55,483 bases of DNA from Anoxynatronum sibiricum (lineage in GTDB: Bacteria > Bacillota > Clostridia > Peptostreptococcales > Tindalliaceae): contig NZ_JBCITM010000023.1 of the NCBI RefSeq assembly GCF_039414295.1, positions 1 to 55,483 of the forward strand. The letters run 5' to 3'. This document shows, one piece after another, positions 8,886 through 17,450 of this stretch. Within the stretch, counting starts at the first letter, position 1. Every line of letters begins with the position of its first letter. The notes beneath the pieces are model-generated. The model did not search any database and was not told where the DNA came from. It saw only the letters and a list, made by a program, of their open reading frames with translations. The position numbers and the translations under genes are program-made.

Positions 8886-9734
8886 CTATTCCTCTTCCAG
8901 TATGATCTGCATTTGTTTTTCCAATAGTGCCGCAGGCAGCCCCCTCTGAAGGAGCTGCTCATGTAGAATATGTTTCATCTTTTCCCTGGGTGCCAACCCT
9001 GAAGCAGAAGTCATCAGGTGAATACGGGCTGTGGACGCATGTTTCTCCTGTTCATTGGTGGCAGGGAGCAACCGAAGGGCCTGCCTGACGGTGCCCTCAT
9101 TGCCGTCCACCAATTGAGTACCGTCACCAACCGCCTGCTGCCATTGGGGTCGAATAAGCACATAGTGGGTACACCCCAACACCAACCGGTGTATCGGGGT
9201 TTGTGCCACAGGTGCCAGAAGCTCAGCCATCTTTTCATCCACCTGACGGGAACCTGGCCCTGCATTTTCAATGACTTCCACCAGTCCGGGGCAGGGTAAG
9301 GGAATGATGTCGTGTAAGCCCTTGTTTTGCTGGAGCAATGCTGAGAATTTTTTTTCTTTCAGTGTCAGCGGCGTGGCCGCCACAACGATCCGCAACGGTG
9401 TTTCACCCAACACCGCTGGTTTCAGTGCCGGCTCCATGCCCACCACGGGAATGGGCATAAGCTGTCGCAATTCTTCCACCGCTGCACTGGTGGCCGTATT
9501 GCAGGCAATCACCAACAGCCGAATGTGTCGCTGCAACAGTTTTTCAGCCACTTCCAACACCCGCTTCCGCACCAGATCACGGCTTTTTTCGCCATAAGGA
9601 GCAAAATGGGTGTCAGCATAATAATGAAATTCATCGCCGGGATGGACTTTGGTCAGGTCTGCCAGCACGCTCAACCCTCCCAGGCCGGAATCAAAAATAC
9701 CGATTCCCTGTTCCCTGGATTTGACGACTGTCAT
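8886..9734 (-). CDS. murI: Glutamate racemase
   Basis: Cofactor-independent racemase converting L- to D-glutamate for peptidoglycan. The 282-residue protein shows the two catalytic-cysteine motifs, ACNTATSAAVEEL (about residue 77) and LGCTHYVLI (about residue 188), plus the N-terminal GIFDSGLGGLSVL substrate loop. The start codon overlaps the pgi stop by 4 bp (ATGA) and the stop is 2 bp from the start of the ABC-F gene, so the three genes are cotranscribed and probably translationally coupled. Confidence 0.95.
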   Translation of the reverse strand: MTVVKSREQGIGIFDSGLGGLSVLADLTKVHPGDEFHYYADTHFAPYGEKSRDLVRKRVLEVAEKLLQRHIRLLVIACNTATSAAVEELRQLMPIPVVGMEPALKPAVLGETPLRIVVAATPLTLKEKKFSALLQQNKGLHDIIPLPCPGLVEVIENAGPGSRQVDEKMAELLAPVAQTPIHRLVLGCTHYVLIRPQWQQAVGDGTQLVDGNEGTVRQALRLLPATNEQEKHASTARIHLMTSASGLAPREKMKHILHEQLLQRGLPAALLEKQMQIILEEE

Positions 9735-11056
9735 CGCCGTTCCAGCTCCTCTTTCAGCGTTTCAGATCCGGGTTTACCCAGCAGCGCAAACATGTTAGCC
9801 TTGTAAGCTTCCACCCCTGGCTGGTTGAAAGGGTTCACTCCCAGCAAGTAACCACTGACGGCGCAAGCCTTCATAAAGAAGTAAAACAGATGGCCTGTCC
9901 AATAGGCACTTTTTTCAGGAATGGTGATTTTCAGCACGGGAACGCCGCCGTCCATGTGGGCCATGGCGGTTCCTTCCATGGCTTTGTGGTTCACCAGCGA
10001 AACCGGTTTGCCTGCCAAGTATCCCAGCCCGTCATCGTCTTCTCCCGTATCCGGGATGAGAAGTTCCTGACCATTATCTGCCACCAGTACCATGGTTTCG
10101 AAAAGAATGCGCTGTCCGTCCTGCACATATTGCCCCATAGAGTGGAGGTCGGTGGTCATTTGAAGGGATGCGGGGAAAATTCCCATATGATCTTTTCCTT
10201 CGCTCTCACCGAAGAGCTGTTTCCACCACTCTCCCAGGTACTGAAAAGCGGGGTCAAAGGTGGCAAGAACTTCAGTGGTTTTGCCTTTCCGATGCAAAAT
10301 ATTTCGAATAGCCGCATAACGATAGCAGGCATTGTCCAGGATCGGCTGGTCAAGATAAAGGGCCTGAGCTTCCCTTGCTCCCCGCATCATGGCTTCAATA
10401 TCAATGCCTGCGGCGGCAATGGGAAGTAGCCCCACAGGTGTTAATACTGAATAACGGCCACCGATATCGTCTGGAATCACAAAAGTCTCATACCCTTCTT
10501 TGTCTGCCAGATTCTTCAATGCTCCCCTGGCGCTATCTGTGGTTACCACGACGCGTTCCTTCGCACCGCTTTTTCCGTATTTTCGTTCCATCATTTCCTT
10601 AATGAGTCGAAAAGCAATGGCTGGCTCTGTGGTGGTGCCAGACTTGGAAATTACATTGACAGCCACTTGTTTGTTTTCCAGGTATGCCAAAAGCTCTTTC
10701 AGATAATCACCATTCAGATGATGACCGGCGTATTGAATTTCCATTCCCTTTGAATTTCCAAAGGCGGGGGTGAGCATTTCGATGGCGGCCCGGGCTCCCA
10801 GATAGGACCCTCCGATGCCAATGACCACCAATACATCTGCCAGGCCCTGCAGATGCTCAGCCACTTTGTGAATCCGTTTTAACTCGGTGGTTTCCAACTG
10901 GGTCGGCCAGTCAAGCCAACCCAGAAATTCACTTCCCGGTCCATCTTTTTCATCCAGCATTCGGTCGACTGCCTCCAGCTGAGCTTTCAGATCTTCCAGC
11001 TCATGTTGCCGAAGAAGACTGCCGGCCATTCCATCATCAAAAAATAGTTGTTCCAT
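9731..11056 (-). CDS. pgi: Glucose-6-phosphate isomerase
   Basis: Interconverts glucose-6-phosphate and fructose-6-phosphate in glycolysis/gluconeogenesis. The 441-residue length matches the shorter bacterial PGI class typical of Firmicutes. The phosphate-binding motifs GIGGSYLGARAAIE and KSGTTTEPAIAFR lie at about residues 80-150, and the catalytic region GGRYSVLTPVGLLP follows. GGAGGGAGCTCT precedes ATG at 11056. It is the first gene of the overlapping pgi-murI-abcF unit. Confidence 0.95.
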   Translation of the reverse strand: MEQLFFDDGMAGSLLRQHELEDLKAQLEAVDRMLDEKDGPGSEFLGWLDWPTQLETTELKRIHKVAEHLQGLADVLVVIGIGGSYLGARAAIEMLTPAFGNSKGMEIQYAGHHLNGDYLKELLAYLENKQVAVNVISKSGTTTEPAIAFRLIKEMMERKYGKSGAKERVVVTTDSARGALKNLADKEGYETFVIPDDIGGRYSVLTPVGLLPIAAAGIDIEAMMRGAREAQALYLDQPILDNACYRYAAIRNILHRKGKTTEVLATFDPAFQYLGEWWKQLFGESEGKDHMGIFPASLQMTTDLHSMGQYVQDGQRILFETMVLVADNGQELLIPDTGEDDDGLGYLAGKPVSLVNHKAMEGTAMAHMDGGVPVLKITIPEKSAYWTGHLFYFFMKACAVSGYLLGVNPFNQPGVEAYKANMFALLGKPGSETLKEELERR

Positions 11057-11086
11057 AGAGCTCCCTCCTGTTTCACAAATTCTTTC

Positions 11087-11977
11087 TTATGCCTCCACCC
11101 GATTTTCCAATGTACCGATTCCTTCAATGGTGCAGGTTACCACATCTCCCGCCTTCAGATAACGGGGAGGATCAAATCCCATTCCCACGCCGGCAGGGGT
11201 TCCAGTGGCAATGAGATCGCCCGGCTTCAGTGTAAAACCCCGAGACAGGTCACTGATAACATAGGACAGATTAAAGATGAACTGGCGGGTATTGGAAGAT
11301 TGTCGGATTTCACCATTGACGGCACAGCTGAGATCCAGTTCCGGCGGATCATTAAAGAGGCTGCGATGCACCAGTGCCGGCCCCATGGCTGTAAAGGTGT
11401 CAAGACTCTTCCCCCTGATCCATTGGGTATGCCGCTGTTGTAAATCACGGGCAGTGACATCATTCATGATGGTGTATCCAAAAATATGCTCAAAGGCCTT
11501 CTCTGCAGGAATATTGGTGCCACCCTTGCCGATAACCGCCACCAGTTCCACCTCATAGTCAATGGCATTGGTAATCCCTTCATGGCGCTTTAGGATGGCT
11601 CCCGGACCCACGATTTCTGTTGCCATTTTACCGAAGTATACAGGCGCCTCCGGCACCTGCCGTTGTTTTCCAAAGCTGTCTTTCAGCTCAGTGGCATGGT
11701 CCTGATAATTCAAGCCAAGGCAAATGACATTTCGTACAGGATGGGGGATAGGGGCCAGCAGCTGCGCGTCTTGCAGGGATACCTGGCCTTCTCCCGGATT
11801 TTCCTGGGCAAGCTTCAACCTGTCATTGAGATGATCGTCCTGCAGCAAAATGAGATCAAGCACTGATGCCGGAGCTTCGTCTCCCAGTACGGCTGTGAAG
11901 GGCAGGGCTGATTGACCGTCATTGACCAACAATGCCGGCAGTTCTTTTTCCTGATGATAAATGGTGATCAGCTTCAT
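11087..11977 (-). CDS. Fumarylacetoacetate hydrolase family protein
   Basis: FAH-superfamily enzyme; members are Mg-dependent hydrolases, decarboxylases or isomerases of keto acids and ring-cleavage products, including oxaloacetate tautomerase/decarboxylase. The 296-residue product has the family motifs ICLGLNYQDHATEL and the metal-binding EVELVAVIGKGG, then NDVTARDLQQRH and GDLIATGTPAGVGMG. The start at 11977 follows AAGGAGG; an upstream in-frame ATG at 12010 has no comparable site. It lies 31 bp upstream of pgi. The exact substrate cannot be read from sequence. Confidence 0.85.
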   Translation of the reverse strand: MKLITIYHQEKELPALLVNDGQSALPFTAVLGDEAPASVLDLILLQDDHLNDRLKLAQENPGEGQVSLQDAQLLAPIPHPVRNVICLGLNYQDHATELKDSFGKQRQVPEAPVYFGKMATEIVGPGAILKRHEGITNAIDYEVELVAVIGKGGTNIPAEKAFEHIFGYTIMNDVTARDLQQRHTQWIRGKSLDTFTAMGPALVHRSLFNDPPELDLSCAVNGEIRQSSNTRQFIFNLSYVISDLSRGFTLKPGDLIATGTPAGVGMGFDPPRYLKAGDVVTCTIEGIGTLENRVEA

Positions 11978-12078
11978 CAATATGGCCTCCTTTGATTGTC
12001 TTAAGTGCAAAACTCAATGTGATATTGCAAGAAAATGCTCATTGTATATCCAGTTACACCAGCAGGAAAACAGGTTCC

Positions 12079-13446
12079 TTAATGAATTCCCAGAATCAGG
12101 CTGGCCATATTGAAGTATACAATCAGTGCCATGGCATCCACAATGGTGGTGATCAGCGGCCCTGCCATAATCGCCGGATCCACTTTCATTTTTTTGGCAA
12201 TAATGGGCATCAGACCGCCAAAAATCTTTGCCATAACCACTGTAAGGGACAGGGTGAAAGATACTGTCACCGCTACTAACACTGAGGATTCAACAATGAG
12301 AAGCATGCGGACAAAATTAATGAGTCCCAGCATCAAGCCCACCAATAGGCTGATGCGAAATTCTTTCCACAGCACCTGCAAATAGTCTTCCAGTTCAATT
12401 TCACCCAGGGCGATTCCCCGAATGACCAGGGTGGAAGACTGATTGCCGGCATTTCCGGCGGTATCCATGAGCATGGGAATGGCTGCGGCCAATACCACCA
12501 CTGCCTGCAACACATCTTCAAACCGACTGATGATACTGCCGGTGAAAGTGGCAGAGATCATGAGGATCAGAAGCCAGGGCAGGCGTTTCTTTGCCATGGT
12601 AAGAATACTGGCGTCCAGATACTCTTCGTCACCGGGCAACAGTGCCGCCATTTTCTCGAAGTCTTCGGTATTTTCCTGTTCGATAACGTCTACGATATCA
12701 TCAATGGTGATGATTCCCACCAAGCGTCCTTCCTGATCAACAACGGGGAGTGTCATCAAATCATACTTTTTAAAAAGATCGGCCACTTCTTCCTGGTCAT
12801 CCCAGGTGGATGTGTTAATCAGATCTTCATCCATGAGATCTTCAATCAGCATATGTGCTTCTGCTAATACCAGTTTTCGAAGAGAAACAATTCCTTCAAG
12901 CTTTCTGGTTTCATTCAGTACGTAGCATGTATAGATGGTTTCTTTGTCAACACCGGTGGTGCGAATATGTTGAAGGGCTTCAAACACAGTCATTTCTTTT
13001 TTCAGGTCAATGTACTCAATGGTCATGAGGCTGCCAGCCGAGTATTCAGGGTAATTGAGAAACTGGTTAATCAGTGTTCGTTCCTCTTCTGTTACATTTT
13101 TCAGGATGCGTTTCACCACATTCGCCGGCATTTCTTCCAGAAAGTCTATCTTATCGTCAAAGTTCAGTTCTTCGACAATGTTCTTCAGCTGTTTTTCATG
13201 AAGTGCACCTACAATGCTTAACTGCTCTGCTGTGGAAAGGTAGGAAAACACCTCTGCCGCCAAGTCTTTTGGAAGCAGCCTGAAAACGATAATGGTACTT
13301 TCAGGCGCTTCTTCTCCCATTTCTTCCATGGCTTCGGCGATATCCACCGGCTTTGTATCCACCAACAGTTCCCGTAAATGGGAAAAACGCTTTTCCTCCA
13401 TGAGCCGCAGCATTTCTTCGTACAACAATGTCATTTCTTCATTCAT
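12079..13446 (-). CDS. mgtE: Magnesium transporter MgtE
   Basis: Dimeric Mg2+ channel of the cytoplasmic membrane, gated by its own cytosolic Mg2+-binding domains. The 455-residue protein has the N domain (about 1-130, superhelical), two CBS domains at about 135-255 (LMTIEYIDLKKEMTVFEAL; LPVVDQEGRLVGIITIDDI) and five C-terminal transmembrane helices, including the pore-lining segment with PMLMDTAGNAGNQSST. Its ribosome site (GAGGTG, 5 nt from the ATG) is buried in a hairpin that overlaps short upstream reading frames, which suggests translational control of Mg2+ uptake. Confidence 0.95.
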   Translation of the reverse strand: MNEEMTLLYEEMLRLMEEKRFSHLRELLVDTKPVDIAEAMEEMGEEAPESTIIVFRLLPKDLAAEVFSYLSTAEQLSIVGALHEKQLKNIVEELNFDDKIDFLEEMPANVVKRILKNVTEEERTLINQFLNYPEYSAGSLMTIEYIDLKKEMTVFEALQHIRTTGVDKETIYTCYVLNETRKLEGIVSLRKLVLAEAHMLIEDLMDEDLINTSTWDDQEEVADLFKKYDLMTLPVVDQEGRLVGIITIDDIVDVIEQENTEDFEKMAALLPGDEEYLDASILTMAKKRLPWLLILMISATFTGSIISRFEDVLQAVVVLAAAIPMLMDTAGNAGNQSSTLVIRGIALGEIELEDYLQVLWKEFRISLLVGLMLGLINFVRMLLIVESSVLVAVTVSFTLSLTVVMAKIFGGLMPIIAKKMKVDPAIMAGPLITTIVDAMALIVYFNMASLILGIH

Positions 13447-13479
13447 GGGGTCACCTCACATTTCTTCAGGTGACACCCC
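13447..13479 (-). promoter_or_regulatory. Hairpin sequestering the mgtE ribosome-binding site
   Basis: Directly before the mgtE ATG the minus strand reads GGGGTGTCACCT, an 11-nt loop, then AGGTGACCCC and ATG. Ten base pairs form (GGGG/CCCC and TCACCT/AGGTGA) with a two-base bulge. The 3' arm contains the mgtE Shine-Dalgarno sequence. Two overlapping leader ORFs end in or at this hairpin, so ribosomes translating them would open it. The pairing was drawn by hand. Confidence 0.55.
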
Positions 13480-13558
13480 GCCTGGGAGGACGGGCGTCTT
13501 CCTGACTGAGTTTTTCAATGGTATGCGTCGTACTGTGCGTATCAGATCCTGAATCCAT
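13466..13558 (-). CDS. Candidate leader peptide of mgtE (30 residues)
   Basis: ATG at 13558 has a strong ribosome site (GGGAGGT, nine bases upstream) and opens a 30-residue frame ending in EDARPPRRGVT. Its last codons and TGA form the 5' arm of the hairpin that hides the mgtE ribosome site, 22 bp before mgtE. A second frame at 13456-13650 (64 residues, weak ribosome site) overlaps it and stops in the hairpin loop, nine bases from the mgtE ATG. Stalling or efficient termination could switch mgtE translation, as acidic/proline leader peptides do for Mg2+ transporters in enterobacteria. This is inference; no homologue is recognised. Confidence 0.4.
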   Translation of the reverse strand: MDSGSDTHSTTHTIEKLSQEDARPPRRGVT

Positions 13559-13667
13559 CCGTTTCCACCTCCCTCAAATACTTTCAGTTGCTTTGCAAAA
13601 GTGCCTGTCTCAGCGAACAACTGATAATTGGCGTGATTGATGGGTTCCATATGTTAACTTGTTATTC

Positions 13668-14777
13668 CTAAAAATTAATCACGTCACGGCGCATGTTCAC
13701 ATTCAACACCAGGCCAATGGCAATGAAATTGGTCAACATAAAGGTCCCACCATGACTGATGAAGGGCAGAGGCTTCCCCGTAACAGGAAACAACCCTATG
13801 GTCATGCCCACGTTGATGATAATGTGAAAGGCAAGCATGAAAACCACGCCAATCACCAGATACATGCCAAAGTGGTCTTTGGCGTTCATGGCAATTTGGA
13901 TACATTTGACCAGAAGAACAAAGAACAACAGCAATAAAACCGCCGCCCCAATAAAACCCAGCTCTTCAGCAATAACCGAGAAAATGAAATCTGTATGCCG
14001 CTCCGGTAGAAACCCGTATTGGCTCTGGGTTCCCTTGTACAATCCCTGCCCCCGCATCATGCCTGCTCCAACCGCCCGCTTGGACTGGATGATCTGATAC
14101 CCATCACCCATGGGATCCATCTCAGGGTTTAAAAAAATTAAGATACGTGTCTTTTGGTAACCTTCAAGGAAATGCCAAAAGACCGGGAGACTGATAAGCC
14201 CCATCCCCATTGCACTAAACAGGTAGCGATACTGCAACCCTGCCATAAACAAAATCCCCACGGTAAATGCCAGTATGATGACAGTGGTACCCAGGTCTGG
14301 CTGCATCATAATGAGACCCATGGGCAGTGCCATAAAGAGACCAATTTTGATCAACACACCGGGACTGTCGAGAAAGTCCCGGTGATCGTCAGCAATTTTG
14401 GCCAGACAGATGATCAGGCCGATTTTGACGAAATCTGCGGGTTGGAAACCATACCCTCCAATTCGAATCCAGCGATTGGCACCCCAATCTTCTGCACCGG
14501 TACCAGCCACCAGCACCAGCACCAACAGCAGGTTGCTTACCACATAGATGGGTGTTGCCAGACGTTTCAAAGTTTTGTAATTGATGGTGATGGTTACAGC
14601 CATGGCAGCCAGTCCCACCAGAATAGAGCGCAGCTGGCTCTTAATGAAGGCCGCCGAACCCAACCGGTGATTTAACGTGGCACTTGAAATAGCCACCAGC
14701 CCATAAACACACAGTAATAAAACAAGGACAATGAGTCCAAAATCAATTTTTTTGACAAGCTTCATATCAGGTTTCAT
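13668..14777 (-). CDS. rodA: SEDS-family peptidoglycan polymerase, RodA/FtsW
   Basis: Membrane glycosyltransferase polymerising lipid II during elongation (RodA) or division (FtsW). The 369-residue protein has about ten hydrophobic helices and SEDS motifs: the GLVAISSATL start region, GGYGFQPADFVKIG, MMQPDLGTTVII and the C-terminal loops SQYGFLPERHTDFIFSVIAEELG and GKPLPFISHGGTFML. The length is nearer RodA than FtsW. GGAG lies eight bases before ATG 14777. Two short leader-type ORFs and mgtE follow within 20 bp of its stop, so mgtE may be partly read from this gene's transcript. Confidence 0.85.
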   Translation of the reverse strand: MKPDMKLVKKIDFGLIVLVLLLCVYGLVAISSATLNHRLGSAAFIKSQLRSILVGLAAMAVTITINYKTLKRLATPIYVVSNLLLVLVLVAGTGAEDWGANRWIRIGGYGFQPADFVKIGLIICLAKIADDHRDFLDSPGVLIKIGLFMALPMGLIMMQPDLGTTVIILAFTVGILFMAGLQYRYLFSAMGMGLISLPVFWHFLEGYQKTRILIFLNPEMDPMGDGYQIIQSKRAVGAGMMRGQGLYKGTQSQYGFLPERHTDFIFSVIAEELGFIGAAVLLLLFFVLLVKCIQIAMNAKDHFGMYLVIGVVFMLAFHIIINVGMTIGLFPVTGKPLPFISHGGTFMLTNFIAIGLVLNVNMRRDVINF

Positions 14778-14908
14778 TTTTTCAACTCCTGCGTCTTCTT
14801 ATGCATACTTTCCAATTCTGTACCTGCATACAGTGTAACGCAGTTTTTCCCGTTTGGCAATCCGTTGAAAAAGACATCACAGCGCCCACCAACGGCTGTA
14901 TAACAAAA

Positions 14909-14930
14909 GCGCAGCAATTCTTTGCTGCGC
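14909..14930 (-). terminator. Terminator of the ccdA-resA operon
   Basis: On the minus strand GCGCAGCA pairs with TGCTGCGC and is followed by TTTTGTTAT. It lies about 20 bp past the resA stop. The remaining stretch up to rodA (14778-14908) holds nothing else I recognise. Confidence 0.8.
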
Positions 14931-14947
14931 CGATGATTCAAAGTCAT

Positions 14948-15559
14948 TCATTCACTTAATCCCAAACGATTTTCCATGAAAGCCACATTCATAGCCCCTT
15001 CCACCCTGTGCTTCACCAGTCCGTCCTCATCAATGAACACGCTGGTGGGTGTTGCCCGAACACGGTATTCCACAGCGGCAAAGTTGTCATGGGTATCAAA
15101 AAGAACGGGAAACGTGTAATTGTTTTCTTCCATATAGGCTTCCACTGCCTGTTGAGAATCTCTGATGTTAATGGAAAGGATCCAAATGTTTTTATCTTCA
15201 TGGACTTCTTGAAAAGCCTGAATTTCTTTCTTTTCCATCACACAGGGTGGGCAACCCATGTGCCAGAAGTTCAAGACCACCTGATTTCCCCGAAGATCTT
15301 CCAGACACACCTGGTTTCCTTCCAAATCATAGAGGGTAAAGTCAGGGGCGCGATTCCCCTGAAAGATGCCCACCGGCGGTTCGTCGATTTCAGTTGTTTC
15401 TGATGCTTCCGTTACTTCAGGTTCTTCTATTGCCGCTTCATCTATTTCTGCAGATTCAACTGTCACCTGTGGCGATTCAGGAGCCGTCGGGCTGCATGCC
15501 TGCAGTACCGCCATGCTCAACAACAGCAACACCACCAACAGCAAGACGCTTTTTTTCAT
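14948..15559 (-). CDS. resA: Thiol-disulfide oxidoreductase lipoprotein, TlpA/ResA-like
   Basis: Membrane-anchored extracytoplasmic thioredoxin-fold protein that reduces the CXXCH disulfide of apocytochromes c before haem attachment. The 203-residue product has a lipoprotein signal (lipobox LQAC at about residue 22), an acidic Pro/Glu linker (about 25-60), then an AhpC/TSA-Redoxin domain with active site WHMGCPPCVMEK and cis-Pro region RATPTSVFID. It lies 40 bp downstream of ccdA, which would keep it reduced. The Sec-cytochrome and resB/ccsA at 33.5-37.1 kb are the likely customers. Confidence 0.85.
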   Translation of the reverse strand: MKKSVLLLVVLLLLSMAVLQACSPTAPESPQVTVESAEIDEAAIEEPEVTEASETTEIDEPPVGIFQGNRAPDFTLYDLEGNQVCLEDLRGNQVVLNFWHMGCPPCVMEKKEIQAFQEVHEDKNIWILSINIRDSQQAVEAYMEENNYTFPVLFDTHDNFAAVEYRVRATPTSVFIDEDGLVKHRVEGAMNVAFMENRLGLSE

Positions 15560-15599
15560 TACACTTCACTCCTTTCGAATGGCTTTGGTGTTTAAACCT

Positions 15600-16301
15600 T
15601 TATATTCCAATGGTCTGAAGCCAAATGGTAATATCTGTCATTTTGTCAAAAAAGATTCCCAACCCAAGAAGAATGAGCAAGAACCCCCCGGCCTTGCTGA
15701 TCCCCGCCAGCACCCGGTCAAATCGGGAAATAAAACCATAAAAGTATTTGAGGAAAACTGCTGTGAGAACAAAGGGTATTCCCAGTCCAAGAGAGTAGAA
15801 ACCCAGTAACATAACGCCTTGCATCATGGTTTCGGACATGCCTGCATACAAAAGAATTCCCGCCAACACGGACCCAATGCAGGGCGTCCACCCTGCTGCA
15901 AAGGCCAACCCCATGAGAAAAGCGCTCAAAGATCCTCCTGATTTTGGAAGTGGCAGCCGAAAGGTTTTGCCCAGTTGATCCAGCGGTATCACCCCCAAAA
16001 GATATAACCCAAAAAAGACAATAAACGCGCCGGCAATCCGGTTCAGGTGATGCACATACTGATAAAGAAACTGGCCCATCGCACTTGCAGTAGCTCCCAG
16101 AGCAATAAATATCAGTGAAAATCCCAGTACAAAAAACAGAGAACGGATTACCATCAGTCGTGTATTGGGCTCACTACCCTCCACCTCATCAATTCCTGAA
16201 CTGATATAACCAATATACCCGGGAACCAATGGTAAAATGCAGGGAGACAGAAAAGAAATACCGCCGGCTGCCAGTGCAACCATCCAAGAAACGTCTGGCA
16301 T
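15600..16301 (-). CDS. ccdA: Cytochrome c biogenesis protein CcdA (DsbD-type electron transporter)
   Basis: Integral membrane protein passing electrons from cytoplasmic thioredoxin to extracytoplasmic ResA-type proteins. The 233-residue product has six predicted helices, the N-terminal GGISFLSPCILPLVPGYIGY motif with one redox Cys and the second in AFAAGWTPCIGSVLAGIL. It is followed by resA in the same operon and starts 125 bp after the upstream activase gene. All features match the CcdA family. Confidence 0.92.
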   Translation of the reverse strand: MPDVSWMVALAAGGISFLSPCILPLVPGYIGYISSGIDEVEGSEPNTRLMVIRSLFFVLGFSLIFIALGATASAMGQFLYQYVHHLNRIAGAFIVFFGLYLLGVIPLDQLGKTFRLPLPKSGGSLSAFLMGLAFAAGWTPCIGSVLAGILLYAGMSETMMQGVMLLGFYSLGLGIPFVLTAVFLKYFYGFISRFDRVLAGISKAGGFLLILLGLGIFFDKMTDITIWLQTIGI

Positions 16302-16426
16302 GGAATCACTCCTTTTTGTTTCCTCTCCCGTAGGGGGAGGGGGTATACTCTGAAAACAAACCTCTGCGCCGGAGGGGTTCAGAGGCTCCTGGCTTTCTTT
16401 TTGCAGTTATTCCGCATTTTTGGTGC

Positions 16427-17401
16427 TCAGGCAATGGCACTGACTGAATTGGTCCATTTGCCGCACCGGTCTCCCCAGCGGGCCACAATACGGCCATCCA
16501 GTTTGACCTCGATCACTTCGCAATGATTAGGGCAATCTTCACACTCAAATGTTGCAGGGACAAATTCCAGATCAGCAGCCTGAAATCCTCTGAAACTGGT
16601 GGCGTTTCCACTGATCTTCACTTCATTACGAGCCAAAATGGCCGAGCCAACAGCTCCCATGATGTTATAGTGTTCCGGCACCATCACTTGATGATTGATT
16701 TCTTTTTCAAAAGCAGCAATGATTCCCTTATTGGCAGCAACTCCACCCTGAAAAACAAAGGGTGGTTCCAGTTTTTTTCCCCTGCCCAGGTTATTGATAT
16801 AGTTGCGCACCAGTGCTTCACACAGTCCTTTGATAATCTCTGCTTTTGAGAATCCAAATTGCTGCTTGGCAATCATGTCTGATTCTGCAAAAACAGTGCA
16901 GCGCCCTGCAATGCGCACATCCCGGTCGGCTGAAAGAGCTTTGTCTCCAAAGTCTTCAATGGGGATGCCCAGCCGCTCAGCCTGATGATCCAGAAAAGAG
17001 CCGGTGCCCGCAGCACAAACCGTGTTCATGGCAAAATCGGTTACCATCTGGTTTTCCACCACGATGATTTTGGAATCCTGTCCACCAATTTCAAAAATGG
17101 TGCGCACATCCGGAACAAATTGAATGGTGGCTGTTGCATGAGCAGTAATTTCATTTTTGATGACATCTGCGCCAAGCATCACGCCCACCAGTTGACGACC
17201 ACTGCCAGTGGTTCCGACTCCCCTAATCACACCATCATCAGGAAAGCGTCGCTGCAATGTCTTCAACCCTGCCTTGACAGTTTCAAGGGGCTGTCCATTC
17301 GTTCGGATGTACTGGCTTGAAATCACGTTCACAGCTTCGTCAACCACCACAATGTTAGTGCTGACGGAGCCCACATCCACACCCATATAAAGCTCTCGCA
17401 A
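16427..17401 (-). CDS. Acyl-CoA dehydratase activase (HgdC/BcrA/BadF ATPase family)
   Basis: ASKHA-fold ATPase that, in characterised members, injects a high-energy electron into 2-hydroxyacyl-CoA dehydratases or benzoyl-CoA reductases. The 324-residue protein has phosphate-binding loops GVDVGSVSTNIVVVD and GVGTTGSGRQ, the cluster-coordinating NTVCAAGTGSF and EIGGQDSKII. Its C-terminus adds a Cys-rich motif (CEDCPNHC, then GDRCGKW) not found in classical HgdC; I associate it with long activase-DUF2229 fusion proteins. It is the third gene of a set with two DUF2229-like proteins. No dehydratase alpha/beta subunit is encoded nearby, so the partner is unknown. Confidence 0.8.
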   Translation of the reverse strand: MRELYMGVDVGSVSTNIVVVDEAVNVISSQYIRTNGQPLETVKAGLKTLQRRFPDDGVIRGVGTTGSGRQLVGVMLGADVIKNEITAHATATIQFVPDVRTIFEIGGQDSKIIVVENQMVTDFAMNTVCAAGTGSFLDHQAERLGIPIEDFGDKALSADRDVRIAGRCTVFAESDMIAKQQFGFSKAEIIKGLCEALVRNYINNLGRGKKLEPPFVFQGGVAANKGIIAAFEKEINHQVMVPEHYNIMGAVGSAILARNEVKISGNATSFRGFQAADLEFVPATFECEDCPNHCEVIEVKLDGRIVARWGDRCGKWTNSVSAIA

Positions 17402-17450
17402 CTATTTCATCCTCCTATGGTCATCGATTAAAATATGATCTTGTAAGGGG

